Source: Granulicella mallensis
GTDB lineage: Bacteria; Acidobacteriota; Terriglobia; Terriglobales; Acidobacteriaceae
Direction of reading: 5' to 3'
Length of the DNA stretch: 36,456 nucleotides
NCBI RefSeq assembly: GCF_014203225.1
Contig: NZ_JACHIO010000034.1
Span: 1 to 36,456 of the forward strand
A program made the position numbers and the translations under genes. This document shows, piece by piece, positions 24,638 through 33,506 of this stretch. Every line of letters begins with the position of its first letter. Position 1 is the stretch's first letter. The notes under the pieces are model-generated. The model made no database searches and was not told the origin of the DNA. It worked only from the letters and a program-made list of their open reading frames with translations.

Positions 24638-25043
24638 CTGCGGTGACCTCGGCATCACGATCCATCTGCTCCTCGACAATGAGCTAGTCGGCGGCGAACT
24701 GGAACAAGCGCGCGTGCATCTGGGAGCATGCAAATCTTGCCGGGTAAGGCTACAGGAGGAGGAGGCACTATCGAAGCAGTTGCGGCACGCTTTCGTCCCG
24801 CTTGTTGCGCCCAAATCGTTGCGAGATCGCATACTATCGCTCACCCAAGCCTCCACGGTCGGGGGTGTGCCGACCGGCGGAGATCTTCCTCGCGAGCATC
24901 CCTCGCAGCACGCCAGCCACAGGCATCGCCCCATCGGCCTCTCATCAGGCCGTATAGCGCTGGCAACCGCGACTCTCACGATGGTTGTCGGCGGTCTACT
25001 CGTTGTGACGAAGGCTTGCCGCGATAGCTCCACAGACCTCTGA
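24630..25043 (+). CDS. Membrane-anchored zinc-type anti-sigma factor
   Basis: This 137-residue protein has an N-terminal anti-sigma domain with the HxxxCxxC zinc motif (His30, Cys34, Cys37 in VHLGACKSCR) after the characteristic LLLDNEL segment. A helical linker and a flexible Gly/His/Pro region follow. One transmembrane helix (IALATATLTMVVGGLLVV) lies near the C-terminus, with only about ten residues outside. It would hold the upstream ECF factor inactive. The overlap with the sigma gene (ATGATTGA) implies coupled translation. Confidence 0.88.
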   Translation: MIDCGDLGITIHLLLDNELVGGELEQARVHLGACKSCRVRLQEEEALSKQLRHAFVPLVAPKSLRDRILSLTQASTVGGVPTGGDLPREHPSQHASHRHRPIGLSSGRIALATATLTMVVGGLLVVTKACRDSSTDL

Positions 25044-25113
25044 TCGCTTTCCAACGGTTAGCAAGGGTCTCTGGAGGAAGCCTGTTTCAATTCGGCGGAA
25101 TGAACGCGACGGC

Positions 25114-25152
25114 ATGACCGCAGCTTGGCCACATGGACAAAGCTGCGGTCAT
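25114..25152 (+). terminator. Hairpin after the sigma/anti-sigma operon
   Basis: ATGACCGCAGCTT (25114-25126) and AAGCTGCGGTCAT (25140-25152) form a perfect 13-bp stem with a 13-base loop, 70 bases after the anti-sigma stop. No T run follows, so factor-independent termination is plausible but unproven. Confidence 0.55.
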
Positions 25153-25694
25153 ATTCGCGCTCTCGTCTCGGCCACCCGGTTTTAATCGCTTAGGCCTGCC
25201 ACCAGGCCACAGCTACGGGGAAGGGCGTCCGCCACGCTTCTTTCTCCCTCTCGGCTAACGGCCACTCCAATGTAACGAGATACGGCATCGAGAATACCCA
25301 GTACCCTGCTTTGAAATTTTATCTGTGATCGATGGCAGAGCTGCAGTGGAAATGAAAGAACCCGGATCGGCGAAGATCGAGGATCGATTCGTAACGAATA
25401 TCATGCAGAGTCGTTAGACTCTCTTCTTTGCGGCTTCATTGTGGGAATAATCGATAGGCCTCTGTGTTCCTGCTGTCATGGAAAACACGAAGAGAAGCAT
25501 AGACACTGTAAAAAACCCTCCCACGATTGAGCCGGATTTCAAAGTGGAGACGCGCAAAGGGGGGATATGGTTCCTCATTCTGGAGGCCTATGCGAATATT
25601 CCCCCCTTGGGGATCAGAATGCTTTGAAGATGCACATGGCCACCCCAATCTCCCAGCTAGGACTGGGAAGGCGCTGGCTGTCTCGCATGGGGGC
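25153..25694. other. Gap between convergent ECF genes
   Basis: About 540 bases with no recognised gene. The long minus-strand frame reaching into this gap from 25993 overlaps the second sigma gene in the wrong frame and has no family features. Confidence 0.4.
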
Positions 25695-26213
25695 TCATGC
25701 CGCCAGCAACTCACGCAGGGCTGTTCGCGCTTGTGACAAGCGCGCCACAACGGTTCCCACGGGACAGCCCAGAACTGTAGCAATGGAGTGATAGGAGAGA
25801 TCTTCGAATTCCCGAAGCAAGATGACCTCACAGTACGGAACGGGCAGGCTCCGGACCGCGATTCGCACCTGCTCATCCTCGATCCCGCTCGCAGACGCAT
25901 GGTGCAAGCCTCCAGGATATCCAACAGCAGAGTGCGGCCCTCTTCTCCTGACGGGAGATTCATCACTCTTCGGATGGCTTCGCCCAACGTCATGAAGCCA
26001 GATATCGCGCAAGATTGCGAAGAGCCCTTTCTTGGCGTTGCCGCCTCCCCATGGATTGCCGATCAGCTGCAAGGCACGGGCATAGGTCTCTTGCACCAGG
26101 CCTTCGGCATCTTCAGGATTACAGGTTAGGAACAGCGCGTATCTGTACATTGCATCAACGCATTCGATGCAATGTGTTTCCGAGTCACTGGTTGTGTTGT
26201 ATTTCGTTTGCAT
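25695..26213 (-). CDS. Second ECF sigma factor, divergent in region 2
   Basis: This 172-residue paralogue of the factor at 24071 has region 4 well kept (CEVILLREFEDLSYHSIATVLG ... GTVVARLSQARTALRELL). Region 2 keeps EGLVQETYARALQLIG but changes the usual 'NxKxWLFTILRNxWLNxLR' to NAKKGLFAILRDIWLHDVG, losing the tryptophan and arginine. The linker between regions is Gly/Arg-rich and unusual. The ATG at 26213 has AAGGA upstream. No anti-sigma gene accompanies it. It may be a specialised or decaying factor. Confidence 0.82.
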   Translation of the reverse strand: MQTKYNTTSDSETHCIECVDAMYRYALFLTCNPEDAEGLVQETYARALQLIGNPWGGGNAKKGLFAILRDIWLHDVGRSHPKSDESPVRRRGPHSAVGYPGGLHHASASGIEDEQVRIAVRSLPVPYCEVILLREFEDLSYHSIATVLGCPVGTVVARLSQARTALRELLAA

Positions 26214-26327
26214 GGTCGGTGGTCCTTTTAAGAGACAAGCTCCCCACACATGGCCAGAGCATCTGCCATGCGCTCAGGTTGTGTCTTTCAAACGATGAAT
26301 TCCGGTCAGTGTTTTATGCGGGTAGTC

Positions 26328-26957
26328 TCATATCTCCAGAAAACCCCGCCTTACCGCGATTGCCATTGCATGGGTGCGGTCATTCGCCTTGAGCTTCTTC
26401 ACGAGATTGCTAATATGAAAATTTACGGTTGTCTCCGCAATGCCCAAAATATCTGCGACTTGCTTGTTCGCGTGCCCGTCCCGAATCAAGGCCAGGACTT
26501 CGAGCTCGCGAACTGTGAGATGCTCGCCGCCCAGGTGCATTGCTATTTTTGCCGCTACCTCTGGCGGGACGCAGCGTCCACCATCATGTACTGACCGGAT
26601 GGCAGCGAGGATCTCCGCCTTCGGCATACTCTTGAGCATGTAAGCCGATGCGCCGGCACGCAGTGCCTTTCGTATCTCGACGTCACCTTCCGATGTGGTC
26701 AGCATGATGATGCGCGCGCTTTGGAACTCTCTGCGAATGGCCTTCAGCGCCGCAATGCCATCCAGACCAGGCATCCGAAAGTCCATAAGCGTGATATCAG
26801 GCCGATGGGTTCTGAATGCGGCTACCGCTTCACTTCCGGAGATAGCCTCCGCCACAAGGTGTAGATCTGGCTCTGAGGTGATCATCGAGTTTAGGCCCTC
26901 TCTGAAAATGGGGTGGTCCTCAACGCTCATTACTCGAATTCTCTTTGGGCCCTCCAC
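26328..26957 (-). CDS. NarL/FixJ-type response regulator
   Basis: This 209-residue regulator has an N-terminal receiver domain with the acidic pair in VEDHP, phosphoacceptor Asp59 in ITLMDFRMPG, the switch Thr in IIMLTTSE and Lys in YMLKSMP. A C-terminal LuxR-type helix-turn-helix follows (LTVRELEVLALIRDGHANKQVADILGIAETTVNFHISNLVKKL, given as a span over residues 146-188). It starts at GTG 26957 with GGAG about eight bases upstream. HisKA_3 kinases pair with this class, so the orphan kinase at 13232-16237 is a possible partner. No kinase is adjacent. Confidence 0.94.
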   Translation of the reverse strand: MEGPKRIRVMSVEDHPIFREGLNSMITSEPDLHLVAEAISGSEAVAAFRTHRPDITLMDFRMPGLDGIAALKAIRREFQSARIIMLTTSEGDVEIRKALRAGASAYMLKSMPKAEILAAIRSVHDGGRCVPPEVAAKIAMHLGGEHLTVRELEVLALIRDGHANKQVADILGIAETTVNFHISNLVKKLKANDRTHAMAIAVRRGFLEI

Positions 26958-27422
26958 AACTTGTCTCCATCGTTGTCACGCTTCTTGGCATGGCAATTAC
27001 CCTGCTGGCTGGTTTCAGCATAGTAGTTTTTAGTGCTGGCGGCCTGTCATCCTAGAGAAATCTACAGGCATGAATTCGCAGTTGTTAGTAGCCCTACCGG
27101 ATCCGCTGTCGGCACGGCTCAGATGCGTCTAGCAGCTCCGCAATGCGCGCGGAATATATTTTGTCCTGGTGTGTCCCATGGACTAGCTAGTCACGTAACA
27201 GGACCGACATGGTCTTTGCCGGATGTTGGTTTGTTGGAGAACAGGTAATAGGGCTTCTTTCATGACCTTCAGCGCCGACCCAACTTCGGCAGCTAGGATG
27301 TCCAGATAGAACAGGCCTCGAACGCCGTCCCGCCCTGGCAGCATGGACGCCCGTCTGGATCGCGGTGGAACATCCCGCTCCTGGGCGTCCAAATTCCACC
27401 CCAGAAGAATCTGCCGACCTGC
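26958..27422. other. Gap upstream of the response regulator
   Basis: About 465 bases. A minus-strand frame near 27310-27220 reads LDILAAEVGSALKVMKEALLPVLQQ, a convincing amphipathic helix, but lacks a ribosome site and a family match. It may be a relic. Confidence 0.35.
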
Positions 27423-27463
27423 CCTCCGCAGCTTCCTGGCGTTATAGAAGGAAGCTGCGGAGG
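27423..27463 (-). terminator. Perfect 15-bp hairpin after the metalloprotease-like gene
   Basis: CCTCCGCAGCTTCCT (27423-27437) and AGGAAGCTGCGGAGG (27449-27463) pair perfectly around an 11-base loop, 16 bases past the stop of the minus-strand gene ending at 27480. There is no T run. It shares the core CCGCAGCTT with the hairpin at 25114-25152. Confidence 0.65.
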
Positions 27464-27479
27464 CTCATCATTTGCATCG

Positions 27480-28730
27480 TTATCGCTGTGGATCGGGCAG
27501 GGTCAGCGTAAGTTGCGGATCACCCAGCAAGCCGAATTTGCTCTGGAAATACGGCACCACCGAGTTCGCCAGGACCTTCCGGATGTCATCCATCTGGCTA
27601 CGCGCAACGGCGGTATTCACGTGGTAGCGGCGCGCGTAATCCGTCTGATCGTTCGCGATGTTCTTCTCCACATCGTGAGCGACGGAAAGATTCGCGTCAC
27701 TACCCTTGTCCGCTCCGTAGCCCAACTCCGCCACATGCGCGCGGTTCTGCATAATGCCGGCCACGGCCTCGTTGATGATGACGCCGACACCATTTTCCAG
27801 ATGACGGCGTGCGATATCGTCGCCCACCGTCTTTGATAGACCTGAGAACCCGAAGATCGCATGGCCGCTCTCGTGCGCAAAGGTGCCTATGTGCTTGACC
27901 AGCGTCTGGTCACTCACGACTCCCGTACCGCCCGTCAGCATCTTCTCGCTCAGGTGGACCTGGTGCCCATCCCAGAACGACGCCGAGTGGTCCTTGTCGC
28001 CGCGCAACATGACATAAGGAACCTTGTACGCCGCGACCGCCTCTGCCTCCGCCGTGCCCAGCCAGCTCATCTTCGCGAGGAACAGAAAAGCTGCCGTCTC
28101 GTCCGCGACGTCCTTCGCATTGCCCTGCGTGTTCGGATGCCCTACTATCGCCAGCATGTCTTTCTCGGAGAGTCGCGCAACAATCTGTGCGCGCACGACC
28201 GCCGGAACGCCAGGGTCCCGCAGCAGCGTGGCGTAGAATTTTCGCTGGGCCTCGTCCTTCACGTCGCCAGTCGCGTGGCCAAGGCGTAACAGAGTCTCTT
28301 CAAGCCCCGCACTCCCCGCGACCGGGATGCATCGAGCCAATCCCGCCTTCGTCATACCCTGTGCTTCCCCGCAGAGTTCCCGGTCGATCGGGCTCACCGC
28401 GAAAAAGCGGACAGCCTCGCGCACGACGGGGTCCGGGCTTTCAACGAGCGATTGCAGATCATCTTCGGTGATCCAGTCCTTCTTGTGTTTCTTGAGCTCT
28501 TCGAAGTGAGAGAGCAACACCTGTGCAGCCGACTTCAGGTTCGTCGAGGTGCCGACCGACTGCGCCGTGGGTGTCTGCATTGGAAGCGGCTTCTCGCTCG
28601 CCCACACCGGGCTCTGGCTGTAGAAGCCACACACAACCGCGTACGTCAGCATCGATTTGGCGAGCGATCGGAAGCAAGCGCGCGTCGTCCTGCGCCCTCG
28701 GGGCGCGAATAGGTACAGTTTGTTCGTCAA
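27480..28730 (-). CDS. Secreted HExxH zinc-metalloprotease-like protein
   Basis: This 416-residue protein has a signal-peptide-like segment (SMLTYAVVCGFYSQSPVWA) after a long basic n-region. A mostly helical region of about 170 residues follows (e.g. DDLQSLVESPDPVVREAVRFF). The catalytic-looking core carries the zincin motif HESGH (residues 286-290) in TFAHESGHAIFGFSG. A candidate third ligand is Glu321 in VIINEAVAGIMQNRAH. This glutamate-zincin arrangement supports zinc-dependent peptidase activity outside the cytoplasm. I do not recognise the specific family. It starts at TTG 28730 with GGAGGAAA six bases upstream. It is monocistronic. Confidence 0.75.
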   Translation of the reverse strand: MTNKLYLFAPRGRRTTRACFRSLAKSMLTYAVVCGFYSQSPVWASEKPLPMQTPTAQSVGTSTNLKSAAQVLLSHFEELKKHKKDWITEDDLQSLVESPDPVVREAVRFFAVSPIDRELCGEAQGMTKAGLARCIPVAGSAGLEETLLRLGHATGDVKDEAQRKFYATLLRDPGVPAVVRAQIVARLSEKDMLAIVGHPNTQGNAKDVADETAAFLFLAKMSWLGTAEAEAVAAYKVPYVMLRGDKDHSASFWDGHQVHLSEKMLTGGTGVVSDQTLVKHIGTFAHESGHAIFGFSGLSKTVGDDIARRHLENGVGVIINEAVAGIMQNRAHVAELGYGADKGSDANLSVAHDVEKNIANDQTDYARRYHVNTAVARSQMDDIRKVLANSVVPYFQSKFGLLGDPQLTLTLPDPQR

Positions 28731-28986
28731 AGTCTTTCCTCCTGGTCGTCCCTGCGTCGTTGCGCTGCGTCACCCTCTCGGGTCACGCAGCGCGTTCGCG
28801 CGGGAGCACTGCCATAACCCGGCCTAGCCGAGGATATTCCCCTCTGTCTCTCGCCATCTCCGCCGAGCGGGGCCGGGTCGATCTGGGTGGACTGCCCTTC
28901 TGTTGCGTTGGCAAGGCGCGGCGAACTCAGGGCGTACGTTCAATCCCGAGACTTCGCCGGCCTCGCTCTATGCCATCTGCAGCGCC

Positions 28987-29772
28987 CTACCTCGACGACC
29001 TGGCGATGCTGTGCGCCGCTTCGACGATTACCGCAGTTACCGCATCCGGATGTGACAGCATCGGCACATGACTCGATACCAGCCAAGTCGCCTTCGCGTG
29101 GATCTTCTCGGCTTCGGCCTTATAGAGTGCCGGGTCGATCATCTGGTCCTGTTCGCCTGCGATCAGCCAACTCGGCTTCGTCTTCCATGCTGCGGCGGAG
29201 ACAGGCTCGTCAAAATTGGCTGCTCTGATGGGTCCCTGCGTCACAGCTAGCAGGTTCGACTCGGCGGCCGGAACGTCAGGGGCGAAGTGCTTTGCGATGT
29301 CCCCGGGCGAGAGGGTGAGATACCCGGAGGAGTCCGCGATCGGGTGCAGGAGGCCCGGCGGGGTAGGATATGGCTTGCCCATCTCGCCTGCGGACTGTCC
29401 CTCGCTGGGAGCGAATGCCGAGACATAGACCAGGGCTTTGACCCGATCGTCCACGCCGGCTTCGGTGATCACAACGCCAGCCCAGGAATGTCCGACGAGG
29501 ATGATCGGACCAGTCTGCGCAGTGATCGCACGCTTGGTGGCGGCAACGTCGGCCGCGAGGGACGATAGGGGAAGTTGGACTGCCACGACTTTGAGGCCTT
29601 GGGCCTGAAGCAGCGGGATCACTCTATTCCATGACGAACCGTCTGCGAATGCACCGTGGACAAGAATGACAGTGGTAGGTACGGTTTGCGCGAATGCGGG
29701 CCTCGAGTACGTGGCGCATATTGCGGCGAATAACAGCGTGAGTTTCAGAGACCAAACCTTGAACGATTTCAT
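28987..29772 (-). CDS. Secreted alpha/beta hydrolase
   Basis: This 261-residue serine hydrolase has a signal peptide (LTLLFAAICATYSRPAFAQ). The oxyanion-hole strand is ILVHGAFADGSSW, the nucleophile elbow GHSWAG (Ser96), the acidic residue lies in LIAGEQDQMIDP, and the catalytic His is in SSHVPMLSHPDAV. The family includes esterases and enol-lactone hydrolases that act on small esters, and the substrate is unknown. The ATG at 29772 is supported by GGAG seven bases upstream and by the signal peptide; the longer open frame to 29958 is not used. Confidence 0.92.
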   Translation of the reverse strand: MKSFKVWSLKLTLLFAAICATYSRPAFAQTVPTTVILVHGAFADGSSWNRVIPLLQAQGLKVVAVQLPLSSLAADVAATKRAITAQTGPIILVGHSWAGVVITEAGVDDRVKALVYVSAFAPSEGQSAGEMGKPYPTPPGLLHPIADSSGYLTLSPGDIAKHFAPDVPAAESNLLAVTQGPIRAANFDEPVSAAAWKTKPSWLIAGEQDQMIDPALYKAEAEKIHAKATWLVSSHVPMLSHPDAVTAVIVEAAHSIARSSR

Positions 29773-30260
29773 TTCACTCTCCTGGCAGATGGTTAGGGTT
29801 GACACGACACGAAGATGCACGGGAGTTGCTTTAGGAAGCGGCTCCCACCGTTTCCTGGGGCGCCATAGAGTACTGCGCTCCTGTTCTTCTCTTAGGTGGC
29901 TGAGTAGCGCTCCTTGCTGGCGGTTGGACACAGCCACGTCAATAATTGACGGGAACATCCCTATCCGAAATAGCGGAGAGCGGTTCTAGGCTGCGTGGGA
30001 AGTCTTTTTTGGGGGGATATCGGTGAGCCGTGGGCAATCGCAGTCCCTCGTGGATGGTGGCAGCCTTCAACTCACTCGATGCGTTTGCAGTGGTTCGATT
30101 CGTGCGCATAAGACCCGGGACCTAGGCTACAGTTGCGATCCTACATGCTGAATTCGAAAGCAAGGTAAGAGGCGTTTGCGTGCCAGGGGATGTTGTGAAG
30201 GTTGCTCTAGACATCACAAGCGAGCCCATTCTGTGCCCTCATGAGTTTCTCCCCCTCGTC
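29773..30260. other. Gap upstream of the hydrolase, with a small palindrome
   Basis: About 490 bases without a recognised gene. GTCAAT-A-ATTGAC at 29938-29950 is a perfect 6-bp palindrome and could be a regulator-binding site for the hydrolase promoter. Its significance is unproven. Confidence 0.35.
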
Positions 30261-30650
30261 CTAGTGTTTATGGCTGAGTAGGCTAAAGCCCAGAACGGCC
30301 AGGACGATCCCAGCCACGGCTACATACAGCCAATCCCGTTCGATCGCATACCCGATCCCAACGCAGACGACACGAAGCATAGGGGTTGCAATCAGCAGGA
30401 GGATTCCGAGCTGCACTATTGCCAATGCGTGCCCATGGAATGCGCCCATCGCAATTTGCGGAACGAACCGCAAGGCATCCGGTTCGCCGATAAATGAGTG
30501 AAAGGCTGCGGGAGCTGCCCTATGGCGGAGCAACAACAGAACACCGCCAACGAAGATCACCATACCGGCCCCCGCCGTGGTCCATCGGAGGACGGCGGTC
30601 ATGCTCCGTTTAATCGATTCGTACGCATCTATCGGTTCCACGATCTTCAT
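30261..30650 (-). CDS. DUF1634 membrane protein
   Basis: This 129-residue protein has three hydrophobic helices (TTAGAGMVIFVGGVLLLL, ALAIVQLGILLLIATPMLRVV and YVAVAGIVLAVLGFSLL), the pattern of the DUF1634 family. That family is repeatedly encoded next to TauE/SafE transporters. Its ATG overlaps the stop of the transporter gene by four bases (ATGA), so the two are translationally coupled and probably form one complex. Its own function is not known. Confidence 0.88.
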   Translation of the reverse strand: MKIVEPIDAYESIKRSMTAVLRWTTAGAGMVIFVGGVLLLLRHRAAPAAFHSFIGEPDALRFVPQIAMGAFHGHALAIVQLGILLLIATPMLRVVCVGIGYAIERDWLYVAVAGIVLAVLGFSLLSHKH

Positions 30651-31486
30651 GACAATTTCCCAGTCAGCCCGTTGAAGATCATCTCCGCTCCAAGCAGAGC
30701 AATCACAATCGCAAAGACGATGCGCATGGGCCTTACCCTTGCTGTCTGCAAAACGCGCGCCCCGAGCAATGATCCAAGAAGCACACCGATCGTCACGGGC
30801 ATGGCAACGGCGGGATTGATGTAGCCCCGGCGCAGGTATACGCCAGCGCTTGCGACTGCGGTCACGCCGATCATGAAATTGCTGGTCGCCGTCGAAACCT
30901 TGAACGGTATTTGCATTGCCCCATCCAGCACTAGGACCTTGACCGCGCCCGAACCAATCCCAAGCAGTCCCGAGAGTGTCCCTGCCCCGAACATCAGCCC
31001 GAAGCCCAATGGCACCCTCCGGGCGGAGTAAGGCAACAGCTTTCCTTCGTGCGGATAACTTCCGACTAGCCGGAGCTTCGCGGCAAGTGCATCCGGCGCG
31101 CGACCTGTGGTGTCCTGCTTCCTGGACCCCATCGAGGAGGAAGCCGAGTAGAGGAGCACCCCGCCAAACAGTATGGCGATCCACTTGGTCGGCGTGCTCG
31201 CTGAAAGAAACGCCCCGCAGATTGCGCCGAGGGTGGTTGCTATCTCGAGAAATAATCCAAGCCGCGTGTTGGAGAATCCCTCCTGTCTATGTGCGGCCTG
31301 TGCGCCGGCGGAAGTGCCGATGACCGAGATCAAAGACGCTCCAATGGCGTAGTGCACATCGACATGGAGGCCGAGGACGAGCATGGGCACAATGACCACG
31401 CCGCCCCCCAACCCCGAAAGCGAACCGAGGAATCCGGCAGCCAGAGATCCGCCCCATGCCAACGCTGCGAACTCGAGTTGAGTCAT
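30647..31486 (-). CDS. TauE/SafE-family anion exporter
   Basis: This 279-residue polytopic membrane protein has the repeated glycine-rich helices of the family (AAGFLGSLSGLGGGVVIVPMLVLGL and GAGTLSGLLGIGSGAVKVLVL as spans). The paired 'GxLSGLxGxGxG' motifs mark an inverted repeat. Members move sulfite, sulfoacetate or related organosulfur anions across the inner membrane. No sulfur-metabolism gene lies nearby to fix the substrate. GGAGGAGG precedes the ATG. It forms an operon with the DUF1634 protein. Confidence 0.93.
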   Translation of the reverse strand: MTQLEFAALAWGGSLAAGFLGSLSGLGGGVVIVPMLVLGLHVDVHYAIGASLISVIGTSAGAQAAHRQEGFSNTRLGLFLEIATTLGAICGAFLSASTPTKWIAILFGGVLLYSASSSMGSRKQDTTGRAPDALAAKLRLVGSYPHEGKLLPYSARRVPLGFGLMFGAGTLSGLLGIGSGAVKVLVLDGAMQIPFKVSTATSNFMIGVTAVASAGVYLRRGYINPAVAMPVTIGVLLGSLLGARVLQTARVRPMRIVFAIVIALLGAEMIFNGLTGKLS

Positions 31487-31540
31487 TCTCCTCCTCCACT
31501 CGAACGCTCTGGAGACCTACGCCTCATATCTCGCCATGCT

Positions 31541-32674
31541 CTAGCGGACGAGTCCGCTGGATTCGATTTGTAGCTCCGCGGCCTTAGCGAAGATCGCGCT
31601 CAAATGGGCTGAGGGGTGAACCGTATCGGCGAACATGAACGATTCAGCTGCGTCTGGCGTTGTGAATGTCGCGGGGGAACAGAACAATGACTCGCCGAAG
31701 AACGTGGGGTTCTGCAGGCTCAAGGCAGTAGCTTTCCCGATCTGGGCTTCCAGGTTGCAAGCCATGCCGGTGTTCGACACCTTGAATCCGAACTCCTGGA
31801 AGTTTGCGACCACGTTGTCGATGATGCCGAAGCTGTCGAGCACGACAATTTTGTCGAGTTGATTCTTGCTCTTCAGTTGACCCAGCAGGGTCGAGTTGAA
31901 GAGCTGGGAGATCTGGGTGAGCGACTGGCCGTGGTCCGCACTGGAGACGCCCTGCGGAGTGGTGCCAATGTCGGGGAGACTCATCAGGACTACGTGTGTC
32001 GCGCCTTTTGCGATGACAACCTCGACTACGTTGGCCAGATCTAATGCCGACTGTGCGATTGCCTGCTCGGCTGCCTGGAGTGCGGCAGGCGTGCCTACCT
32101 GTTCGGCGACCGCCAAATTGAAGAAGATATCGTTAGCTCCTCCGTTGATGATGACGAGCTGATTGGGATGGAACCGCTGATGTTCGGAGAGATACCGGTT
32201 GAGCTGCTCCGTGACTGGGATGGTGGTCTCCTCAGAGAAGTCGGCATTCGGAGTTCCGGCGGCCGCATGATTGATGCCAGGCTGCAATGCGACCCGAGAT
32301 CCGCCTTCGGCGTAGTCGAGGCCGCCAGATGGCTTGAGTGGTTCTCCGAATCCTCCCTGAAATGCAGGCAGGAGCACGTCCCCATAGGTGCAAGCAATGT
32401 CTTGTACATAGACTTTGGAGGGGTTGGTGGTGAACTCTCCGCCGTCGAATTTGGCTTTGGCGAATTGCTGATATGTGCCGGTATCCAGCAGGCTGTCCCC
32501 GAATGCGACTACCTGCAGCTTAGCGCCACCCGGTGGGGTTCGTGCGGTCGAGTCGAACTGGCAAGCGGCGTGTAGCGATGTGGAACTGAGGACAGTCGCG
32601 ATCAGGATTGCCGCGATGGAAAGCATCGCTCTATGGGGTGGGGTGGATTTTGTGACGGTCTTCTGGTGTTTCAT
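31541..32674 (-). CDS. Secreted GDSL/SGNH esterase or lipase
   Basis: This 377-residue enzyme has a signal peptide (MLSIAAILIATVLSSTSLHAA). The SGNH blocks are block I VVAFGDSLLDTG (nucleophile Ser61), the block II glycine in the SGGLDYAEGGSR region, block III INGGANDIFF (Asn/Asp) and block V FADTVHPS (Asp350, His353). Size and the 'DYAEGGSR' segment fit the plant-type GDSL lipase branch that also includes bacterial secreted esterases. AAGGA precedes the ATG by about ten bases. The substrate is probably an acyl or acetyl ester. Confidence 0.93.
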   Translation of the reverse strand: MKHQKTVTKSTPPHRAMLSIAAILIATVLSSTSLHAACQFDSTARTPPGGAKLQVVAFGDSLLDTGTYQQFAKAKFDGGEFTTNPSKVYVQDIACTYGDVLLPAFQGGFGEPLKPSGGLDYAEGGSRVALQPGINHAAAGTPNADFSEETTIPVTEQLNRYLSEHQRFHPNQLVIINGGANDIFFNLAVAEQVGTPAALQAAEQAIAQSALDLANVVEVVIAKGATHVVLMSLPDIGTTPQGVSSADHGQSLTQISQLFNSTLLGQLKSKNQLDKIVVLDSFGIIDNVVANFQEFGFKVSNTGMACNLEAQIGKATALSLQNPTFFGESLFCSPATFTTPDAAESFMFADTVHPSAHLSAIFAKAAELQIESSGLVR

Positions 32675-32760
32675 AGCGTTGATTCCTTAGTCTTGGGGAG
32701 GGGCACAGACATTTCGCATTCTGGGCGCGTGGCCACACATAATCACCGAATTCTCATGCC

Positions 32761-32793
32761 GACTCCGCCCCAGTGCTGAAGTGGGGCAGAGTC
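32761..32793 (-). terminator. Imperfect hairpin between peroxiredoxin and esterase genes
   Basis: GACTC-C-GCCCCA (32761-32772) pairs with TGGGGC-A-GAGTC (32782-32793): 11 pairs with one C-A mismatch and a 9-base loop. It lies about 57 bases downstream of the peroxiredoxin stop on the minus strand and likely ends that transcript. Confidence 0.5.
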
Positions 32794-32849
32794 GTCATGA
32801 GCTGAGTGGATCGGGGAGGCTCGATCTTTCGTGGAGAGTGACAGAACGC

Positions 32850-33506
32850 CTAGTTCGGTTGGTTGGTGATCCGAAGGTATGGCTTGACTGTTCTGTAGCC
32901 AGGGAATGCGGTCGTAGCCTCTTCGTCGGAGACGGCCGGTGTAATGATCACGTCATCTCCTTGTTCCCAATTGGCTGGCGTGGCTACTCTGTGCTTCGCT
33001 GTAAGCTGCATCGAATCGAGTACCCGAACGATTTCGTCGAAATTGCGACCCGTGGTCATCGGATAGGAGAGCGTAAGCTTGATTCGCTTGTCGGGTGAAA
33101 CGATAAAGACAGTGCGCACCGGCGCGTTCATTGCCGGAGTCCGGCCTTCGCTGCTCTCTCCCGCGTCTCCTGGAAGCATGTTGTACAGTTTCGATACTTC
33201 AAGGGTCGGGTCACCGATTACCGGGAAGTTGACGGTGTGACCACTCACCTCTTCGATATCCTGGGCCCATTTGCGGTGATTCTCGACGGGATCGACGCTC
33301 AGTCCGATGACTTTTGTCCCTCTGGCTGCGAACTCGTTCTCCAACGCAGCTACGGCCCCTAGTTCGGTCGTGCATACAGGCGTGAAGTCTTTAGGGTGTG
33401 AGAACAGGATGGCCCAAGTGTCACCGATCCACTCATGAAAGCGAATCGTACCGTGTGTGGTTGAGGCTGTGAAATCAGGGGCAATATCGTTGATCCGTAG
33501 TGACAT
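32850..33506 (-). CDS. 1-Cys peroxiredoxin (Prx6 type)
   Basis: This 218-residue thiol peroxidase would reduce hydrogen peroxide and organic hydroperoxides. The peroxidatic cysteine is Cys45 in FSHPKDFTPVCTTELG. The length, the DPVENHRKWAQDI segment and the long C-terminal domain (AKHRVATPANWEQGDDVIITP) mark the Prx6/AhpC-TSA 1-Cys subgroup. No resolving cysteine is present, so an external thiol donor is needed. The thioredoxin-reductase-like flavoprotein 1.1 kb upstream lacks the redox CxxC and is not an obvious partner. Confidence 0.96.
   Translation of the reverse strand: MSLRINDIAPDFTASTTHGTIRFHEWIGDTWAILFSHPKDFTPVCTTELGAVAALENEFAARGTKVIGLSVDPVENHRKWAQDIEEVSGHTVNFPVIGDPTLEVSKLYNMLPGDAGESSEGRTPAMNAPVRTVFIVSPDKRIKLTLSYPMTTGRNFDEIVRVLDSMQLTAKHRVATPANWEQGDDVIITPAVSDEEATTAFPGYRTVKPYLRITNQPN

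Noticed and set aside
25436..25993. A 185-codon minus-strand frame overlapping the second ECF gene
   Set aside because: The ECF frame shows proper region 2 and region 4 motifs. This one is out of frame with it and has none.
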